A DNA stretch of 5,230 nucleotides, from positions 1-5,230 of the forward strand of contig DAHWHV010000420.1 of assembly GCA_027335545.1 (NCBI GenBank), read 5' to 3'. This DNA is from Clostridia bacterium (GTDB lineage: Bacteria; Bacillota_E; RBS10-35; JAJYVN01). Of this stretch, positions 5,181 to 5,230 are shown piece after piece (positions within the stretch are counted from its first letter, which is position 1; every line of letters begins with the position of its first letter). The notes under the pieces are model-generated. The model saw only the letters and a program-made list of their open reading frames with translations, did not search any database and was not told the origin of the DNA. Position numbers and translations under genes: made by a program.

Positions 5181-5230
5181 GCCGCAGCGGTGCGGGCCCG
5201 CGGACCCCGCCCGCCCGGGCGGCGTCGCTG

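Noticed and set aside
5192..5222. Palindromes GCGGGCCCGC (5192-5201) and CCGCCCGGGCGG (5211-5222) after ogt as a terminator or binding site
   Set aside because: Such short self-complementary GC strings are expected by chance in DNA of this composition, and no T-run follows.

Overview
This is a very GC-rich bacterial segment: G or C fills most third codon positions, and GTG and TTG starts occur. It carries housekeeping genes with no mobile element, tRNA, rRNA or CRISPR. Taxonomy cannot be settled from it. The gene content would fit high-GC Bacillota such as the Symbiobacterium or Thermaerobacter types, or Chloroflexota, Actinomycetota or a related uncultured lineage. The tenI-thiO-thiS-thiG gene set recalls the Bacillus thiazole operon, but this is weak evidence.

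Layout. Positions 1-2777, read right to left on the minus strand, form a tightly overlapping thiazole operon: tenI (2777-2103), then a fused thiS-thiG gene (2106-1099, 4-base GTGA overlap), then thiO (from 1106, 8-base overlap), which runs off the left edge. Upstream of tenI lie a good sigma70-type promoter (2923-2895) and a leader of about 110 nt. The leader folds as three successive hairpins, the last followed by a T-rich tract just before the tenI ribosome binding site. No TPP riboswitch consensus is present. About 220 bases of hairpin-rich non-coding DNA then separate the operon from cinA (4452-3148, minus). A 206-bp divergent gap follows, then a complete ogt-type O6-alkylguanine-DNA alkyltransferase (4659-5180, plus) and 50 bases of GC-rich DNA.

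How the genes work together. ThiO oxidises glycine to dehydroglycine. ThiS carries sulfur as a C-terminal thiocarboxylate. ThiG condenses these with 1-deoxy-D-xylulose 5-phosphate to make the thiazole. TenI tautomerises the product to the aromatic thiazole carboxylate. All four are thiamin thiazole-branch activities. The ThiF adenylyltransferase and the pyrimidine and coupling enzymes are not in view. CinA (pyridine nucleotide recycling, historically competence/damage-associated) and Ogt (alkylation repair) form a separate divergent pair.

Most interesting points: the ThiS Gly-Gly carrier terminus is buried inside a ThiSG fusion; a near-perfect internal Shine-Dalgarno and GTG lie exactly where free-standing ThiG would begin; the first gene has TenI rather than ThiE active-site signatures; and the structured leader with an attenuator-like terminator lacks a recognisable THI element.
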